Shown: piece after piece, positions 58,642 through 64,000 of the stretch | Numbering within the stretch: the first letter of the stretch is position 1 | Layout: each line of letters begins with the position of its first letter | Notes under the pieces: model-generated | Seen by the model: the letters and a program-made list of their open reading frames with translations, nothing else | The model's database searches: none | Told to the model about the DNA's origin: nothing | Assembly (NCBI GenBank): GCA_963082975.1 | Contig: OY720344.1 | Location: 96,911,228 to 96,975,227, forward strand | DNA from: Labia minor | Lineage: Eukaryota > Arthropoda > Insecta > Dermaptera > Spongiphoridae | DNA length: 64,000 nucleotides | Direction: 5' to 3' | Program-made: the position numbers and the translations under genes

Positions 58642-59212
58642 TTACTCGACTTTCTCGCAAATTTGAATTGGATTAATTAACATATATTATATTTAAATTA
58701 AATTTAATTAATTAAAATATAAATTGAAATTAATAAATAAAATTTATTAAACCAGCGCGTGTTTGGCTCTTTGTTGATAGCACCACATCACGTCCTGGTG
58801 CGTTACTTGCAATCGGGATAAAAAATTAATTCCGGTACTTTCAGCGATTCAATCAAGCTGAAATTCTTTATATAGCAGTTTTATATAATTTTTAATCATG
58901 TGAAAAACTATCAAACATATATCTTTATTTTTACTGTCAGTTAGAGGAAAAAAAAATGAAAACGTAGTAGGTAATGACTCTCTTCCGGATGAGCTAGATT
59001 TCTCAAAAGTTGATAATAATGCCCGAGTACCAAATTTCATTATTCTAGCTCAAACCGTTTATGCGTAATCTTGACTACATACACACAGAGACAGACATTT
59101 TTCTCAACCTCAGTGAAAATGACTCAGGAACCTTCAAAACGTATAAAAACATCAAAATCTCGACATCGAAAATTTTCATGATCGCAATACTATCTCTGGC
59201 GAGATGGTAAAA
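58642..59212 (+). repeat. Repeat family A, copy 6
   Basis: Starts ACTCGACTTTCTCGCAAATT (missing the CTGGAGTGTCTCC start) and keeps the full 3' half to ACTATCTCTGGCGAGATGGT and A residues. It includes CTCTTCCGGATGAGCTAGAT. Confidence 0.85.
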
Positions 59213-60100
59213 AACAAAAATAATATAGAACATATTGATGGATGTATTGCCCGTGTTGATTCCTCTATTAATCAAATTTACAAATAATAAAGAATGCGTT
59301 TAATAACCAAGACCTGCTCAACTGCAGACATTTTCATTTCCGCTCGTGTTTATTAAAAAAAAAAGATGATAAGTGTTATCTTACCTTTATTACTTTCTCT
59401 TTTTGGCAATTAGGATATGAAAAAAATAAATAATACAATATATATAATAATATTATTAATAATAAAATAACCGTAAATTTATCATCCGTGGATAAACTTT
59501 TTTCGATGTTTTCCTGGTATCTTGAGATCGATCTAGCCGCTTCGTGACCCCCACAGGACACGCGATAATCCACCCCCCACTTCCCTTCACCCTCCTTTCT
59601 CTGGTCATTTCGGGGACAATTAAGCAAAAAAAATGCCAAGTGCAAAAGAATCTAGTGATGAAATCAAGTGGCCTTTTGGACGGGTGGCTGAGGCAAGGAA
59701 GGGTGGTGGAGGTTGTTTCAGCAGGAAAGGCAAAATAAAAGAAAAGTGAAAGCGAATGGTTAATGAGCCCTTTTTGCGTCGGGATGGAAGCTTGAGCGGG
59801 GCTGTGAGTTGTGAGTTCACCTGACCCCCGGACAAAGTCCATGGATCGATTCTCATCGACATCCATTATTCATTAACTGGCTTCAAGAGCCTCCAAACTT
59901 TAATATGAAACCCCCCTCTCTTCCTTGTTGTCACACACACATACACATACACCTGAAATCAACATCGGCTATTTATTTGCTCGTTAGATTAAAAATGAAG
60001 CAATTTTAAATCGGACATAGATTGATTTCTTTTTGTGTTTTTGTTTCTTTCTGAATAATAAAGAAGATTCATTTAGTTCATTGACTTTAGTTATAAAAAA
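59213..60100 (-). other. Gene-free stretch with GC-rich island
   Basis: An island at about 59440-59890 has several open frames, the longest on the - strand (59866-59456, 136 codons), without recognisable similarity. On the - strand an ATG at 59866 opens MDVDENRSMDFVRGS and meets CAGGTGAAC, a good splice-donor context, so this could be a first coding exon with a short intron start. The + strand has CACACACACATACACATACA after it. Function unknown. Confidence 0.3.
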
Positions 60101-60737
60101 TAAGTTGACCTGTGGCCAGGTCCGAACCGACCGACGTTTTGAAGTAAATTAATTTTCAGCTACAGAAACAATTTCAAATAATTTTAATATATCTATTAAT
60201 GTAATAAAAAACAGATATGAATATAACATAAATATTTTTAATTTTATTTTATTTATAATATATATGTAAGAACAGGCTGTGACGTCATGAATGGCTGGAT
60301 GACGTCATATAATTTTAAATCAAGAAAAAACTAATAAATATGATTTTCCAGAGGATAAAACCAATACAAAGTGCATGATTCGTGATGATATATAAAAAAA
60401 TCTCCTCATGTGAAATTTGGTGTGAAAATAACCCTTCCCTTCCTATCGTCGATCGCTAATACTACCACTTCCGGTTTCCGGATATACACCAAAAGTTGAT
60501 CAATTGATCCCACTGATGCATTAAGTAAATATACCAAATTTCATCAAAATCGGTTGAGCCGTTCAGGCTGTACACATCTATACGGACGGACGGACGGACA
60601 GACGGACGGACAGACATCATGCTAAAAATACTTTTTTCTGTTTAGAAAATGCATGATTCGTGGAGATATGTAAAAATCTCCACATGTGAAATTTGGTGTG
60701 AAAACAATACCTCCCTTACTATCGTCGGTCGGTAAAA
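60101..60737 (-). repeat. Repeat family C, copy 3
   Basis: Full reverse copy from TAAGTTGACCTGTGGCCAGG to ACTATCGTCGGTCGGTAAAA, with a GACG/GACA tract at 60590-60615. It is the best match to copy 2 at 37265-37904. Confidence 0.85.
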
Positions 60738-61073
60738 ATTATAAAAATTGTTTTTTACTTTCATTTGCTTGTATACATAGGATATAATATATTCTTGTTA
60801 TACTATAATATTAAATATGTAAATAGTGTTTTTAAATTTCTACAGAAATAGTTTTTTTAAGGTTCCCTATGTTTAAAACTTTCAGAAATTGATCTTCTCT
60901 GTGACCTGGACAAAAAGTATAAAATAATTTATTCTTCAATGATGAAATTTAATATTTCAGATATTCAATGATTATTTTATGTGGTTTTAATGAAGTTGTA
61001 AAAAAAATGTTTAAATCTTATTTTCAGAAGGCGATTCTATTTTTCTTATATAAATTTAATAAATTTTCAATTT

Positions 61074-61550
61074 TTACATCTCACCAGAGATGGTATTTCG
61101 ATCATGAAAATTTTCGATGTCGAGATTTTGATGTTTTTATACGTTTTGAAGGTCCCTGAGTTATCTTCACAAAGGTTGAGAAAATATATGTATGAATGTG
61201 TATGTGTGTGTGTGTTTTCATTTTTTTTACCTCTAAACTGACCGTAAAAATAAAGATATATATTTGATTCGTTTTTCACGTGATTAAAAATTGTATAAAA
61301 CTGCTATATATTGAATTTCACCTTGATTGAATCGCTGCAAGTACCGGAATTAATTTTTTAACACGTTTGCTGGCAATCCCGCGCCAGTCGAGACGTGGTG
61401 CCATCAACAAAGAGCCAAACATGCGCTGGTATAATAATATTATTTATTAATTTTAATTTATAATTTATATATAATTAATTAAATTTAATTTAAATATAAT
61501 ATTTGTTAATTAATCCAATTCAAATTTGCGAGATAGGAGACACTCCAGAT
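61074..61550 (-). repeat. Repeat family A, copy 7
   Basis: Reverse copy from the hairpin end (TTACATCTCACCAGAGATGG) through a GT-rich tract (61198-61215) to GAGATAGGAGACACTCCAGA plus a T-run. Confidence 0.82.
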
Positions 61551-62660
61551 TTTTTTTTATAAAATCTTCATTCATTAAGAGATAAATAAATATAATAATA
61601 GATTATGATCATCATCATTTAACAATATTAAATATTAATAATATTATTACCATTTAACCTTCTTGATGACAAAGGAGGGCCTAATATCTGGAAGAGATTC
61701 CAGAAGAAGAACTGTTTGGTCTATCTCCTATATAAATAAGAACATCTTCAATTTATTTCAATTTTAATACTCGAAATACTTAAGTTTTAAATACCCTGTA
61801 AATCATTTCCACTGCTATAATTATTATTTAAATTAATATCTCAAAATTTATTAAAATATTTAGGTAGTAAAGAATTCAGTACAATTTTTTCTTCTTCGTC
61901 CCAGTGATTTCTTATTTCGATCTTGGAAAAAGAAGGTGGGACAATCAGCGAATTAATAATGATAAGCCATTTATGACGTAGAGACGGATAACATGAACCT
62001 TAACAAGAACATTACTAGCGACTTTCACTTCCGGTACTCCGGATCGGTCACTATGTTCAAGAGGAGAACCGATAACTGATTTATATTTTTTTTTTTTTGA
62101 TTTTAAAGAATATATACATAATCATGAGAACAAAAGAGGGGAGGTTCTTCGATCAAATATCTTATTAATATCATAATCTTCAAATAAATGAGAAAAATAT
62201 ATTTTGTTTATTATATAATGAAATTTGATCATATAAAAATTATTTATTGATGTATCCATCTCTGTGACGGTAATAAATTAAAAAAGTTATTTTTTGTAGC
62301 ACAGATATTCTTCCTTCTCCATCCTATTCACATTCTTTTCTAATTTATATCATATCTTATTAATTTTTCCATAAAAAAACTTGTTAATAATCTTTCTTCA
62401 CCCATTCTAACTAAATAACTATTTATCATAATTTTTTATCATACTATTTCATAATTATTAATATATTATATATATAGAATTTATATTATTCTTAATTATT
62501 CAAAATTTATCATTACAATAATAATAATTCAATATTTTTTTGTATTATCTATTTCTTATAATAAATTAATAAGTGTGAAGATATTTTTAAGAATTTGAGA
62601 ACATAGAATCCTACAGGTTAGGTGAAAAATTTCCGACAATGAATATAAAATTAATACTTT
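61551..62660. other. Gene-free stretch
   Basis: AT-rich. A somewhat GC-richer bit at 61880-62075 (TTTCACTTCCGGTACTCCGG) may be a family C scrap. No gene seen. Confidence 0.45.
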
Positions 62661-62922
62661 GTAAACTACCACTTCCGGTTTCTAGATATACACCAAAAGT
62701 TGATGAATTTATGCTACTGATGCATTAAGTAAATATACCAAATTTCATCAAAATCCGTTGAGCCGTCAATGCTGTACACGTCGGACAGACGGACAGACAT
62801 TATGCTAAAAATATTTTTTTATGTTAAAAAATGCATGATTCGTAGAGATTTGTAAAAATCACCACATGTGAAATTTGGTGTGAAAACAATTCCTTCCCTT
62901 CCTTTCGGTGGTCGGTAAAAAT
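62661..62922 (-). repeat. Repeat family C, copy 4 (partial)
   Basis: Reverse, left-half-only copy: ACTACCACTTCCGGTTTCTA, AAATATACCAAATTTCATCA, a GGACAGACGGACAGACAT tract, and an end TTTCGGTGGTCGGTAAAAAT. The half shared with family B is missing. Confidence 0.78.
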
Positions 62923-63244
62923 TAATAATATTCTAAATAATTACTAATAATATACTCCATAAATACTCAATAAATCTAAACTAAAAAAATAAAATATATG
63001 TTGATCTTACTTTCAATTAAAAAAGAAAAAATTATGATTTTTTTATTAACAAATTGTTATCTTTTGATATCTATAAATGAATTTACAAGGAAAAAAATAT
63101 AAATTTATACTATTTTATTATATTATTATTACTGATATATTATTAATTTTTAATTGATTAATTTTAATCTTTTGATTAGAAAAAAGTAAATTTGAATATA
63201 AATTACTCTGAAATAGACATATATCTTTCTTTTTTCGAAAACTC

Positions 63245-63276
<32 letters not shown>

Positions 63277-63766
63277 TAATTTACTTATATAGATGTAATA
63301 TTATCAATAATAAAAATCCATTCCTCTTGTATTTCACTAGCCTACTTCTTTATACTATTCTTTTGTCTCTTCTTTTTTTTATTCAAAGTGCTTTATCATT
63401 ATGACAATTGTCCACTTTTAATTTCATTTGTAATGAATGCTGTCTTTTACTTTAATTAATAAATCTCTTCACAATAGAATTCCTAGGATAATAAAATCTT
63501 AATGCTATCATTGAATATACAATTCATTACTTAAACATTATGTATATGGAACAATAATCAATTTTAAATGAAAATAAAAAACAAAAACATTTAAAATCAT
63601 GATAAGTATATTTCTATATCGTATAGTCAGTTTAATATACAATAAATACAATAAACATATGCAAAATAATCTGATAATAATCCAATTATTTAAATATATT
63701 ATTATTTTCTTTGATTATGTAGATTTAGGAATGTTCATTTATTAATTTATTTTATTTTGTTTTCAG
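62923..63766. other. AT-rich gene-free stretch
   Basis: Holds an ATA microsatellite at 63247-63274. The 63192-63404 frame is low-complexity and not convincing. Confidence 0.5.
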
Positions 63767-63836
63767 ATTGAAGCCAAAAATTGGAGTTCAGAAGAACCAC
63801 TGAAATACAAAGATCATTATAATCAAATCCAAATAA
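63767..63836 (+). CDS. Candidate single exon at window edge
   Basis: A polypyrimidine tract and TTTTCAG precede an open segment reading IEAKNWSSEEPLKYKDHYNQ then IQI, ending at A|GTATTC, a possible donor. The 70 bases have protein-like codons in AT-rich DNA. I do not recognise the peptide. If real, it belongs to a gene extending beyond the right edge of the window. Confidence 0.3.
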
Positions 63837-64000
63837 GTATTCATTATTTTTTTTCGACATATACATTATCAATTAAATAACTATTAGTGAATTTATATTT
63901 TCTAAAAATGAACTGGTTATATTTTAATTAATGTGTAGGTATTTATATTTTTAGTATTTTTGTAAATAATTATATGTATTATAAAATAAATAAATAAACT

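Overview
This is nuclear DNA of an animal. It is extremely AT-rich, its genes are split by many short GT-AG introns, and it carries a nuclear tRNA-Asn. The interspersed repeats are mariner, hAT-type MITEs, a tRNA-derived SINE, RTE-like and Jockey-like LINE pieces and probable Penelope-like pieces. That repertoire suggests an arthropod, perhaps a crustacean or chelicerate. This is inferred from the repeats and I cannot fix the species.

The protein-coding core lies at 8.2-23.0 kb. A complete 16-exon gene for peroxisomal Lon protease (LONP2, 815 aa, ending in the PTS1 signal SKL) runs on the + strand at 8255-15584. Its intron 6 holds an intronless same-strand gene for a basic 240-aa protein I do not recognise (10963-11685), and its intron 12 holds a tRNA-derived SINE. 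A 7-exon CDC14-type dual-specificity phosphatase (490 aa) lies tail-to-tail with it on the - strand at 22965-15828. The two stop codons are only 243 bp apart. The CDC14 introns have collected at least six transposon-derived elements. I joined exons of both genes by hand from splice sites, reading phase and family similarity, and all phases close.

The other clear gene is a tRNA-Asn (GTT) at 30684-30757. The remainder, roughly 0-8 kb and 23-64 kb, is AT-rich and mostly non-coding. Three repeat groups recur: family A (7 copies, ends with a GAGATAGT-type hairpin), family B (3 copies, ends in a nested palindrome) and family C (4 copies plus an end fragment, with ACCGACCGACG inverted ends and a GACG/GTCC-type repeat). 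B and C share their 3' half. Several MITEs show good target-site duplications, the best being a 317-bp hAT-type element with a perfect 8-bp ACTATATA duplication. Other oddities are a 113-bp-arm palindrome at 48.8-49.0 kb, a ~140-bp-arm inverted repeat at 20.2-20.7 kb, and a foldback at 18.75-19.19 kb with hammerhead-ribozyme-like core motifs.

Isolated GC-richer islands of 150-400 bp stand in the AT-rich stretches (2.05-2.4, 26.2-26.4, 33.3-33.5, 39.25-39.45, 40.45-40.8, 42.8-43.15, 45.6-45.9, 51.6-51.75 and 59.45-59.9 kb). They may be first exons, non-coding exons or control regions of long-intron genes, but none gives a recognisable protein.
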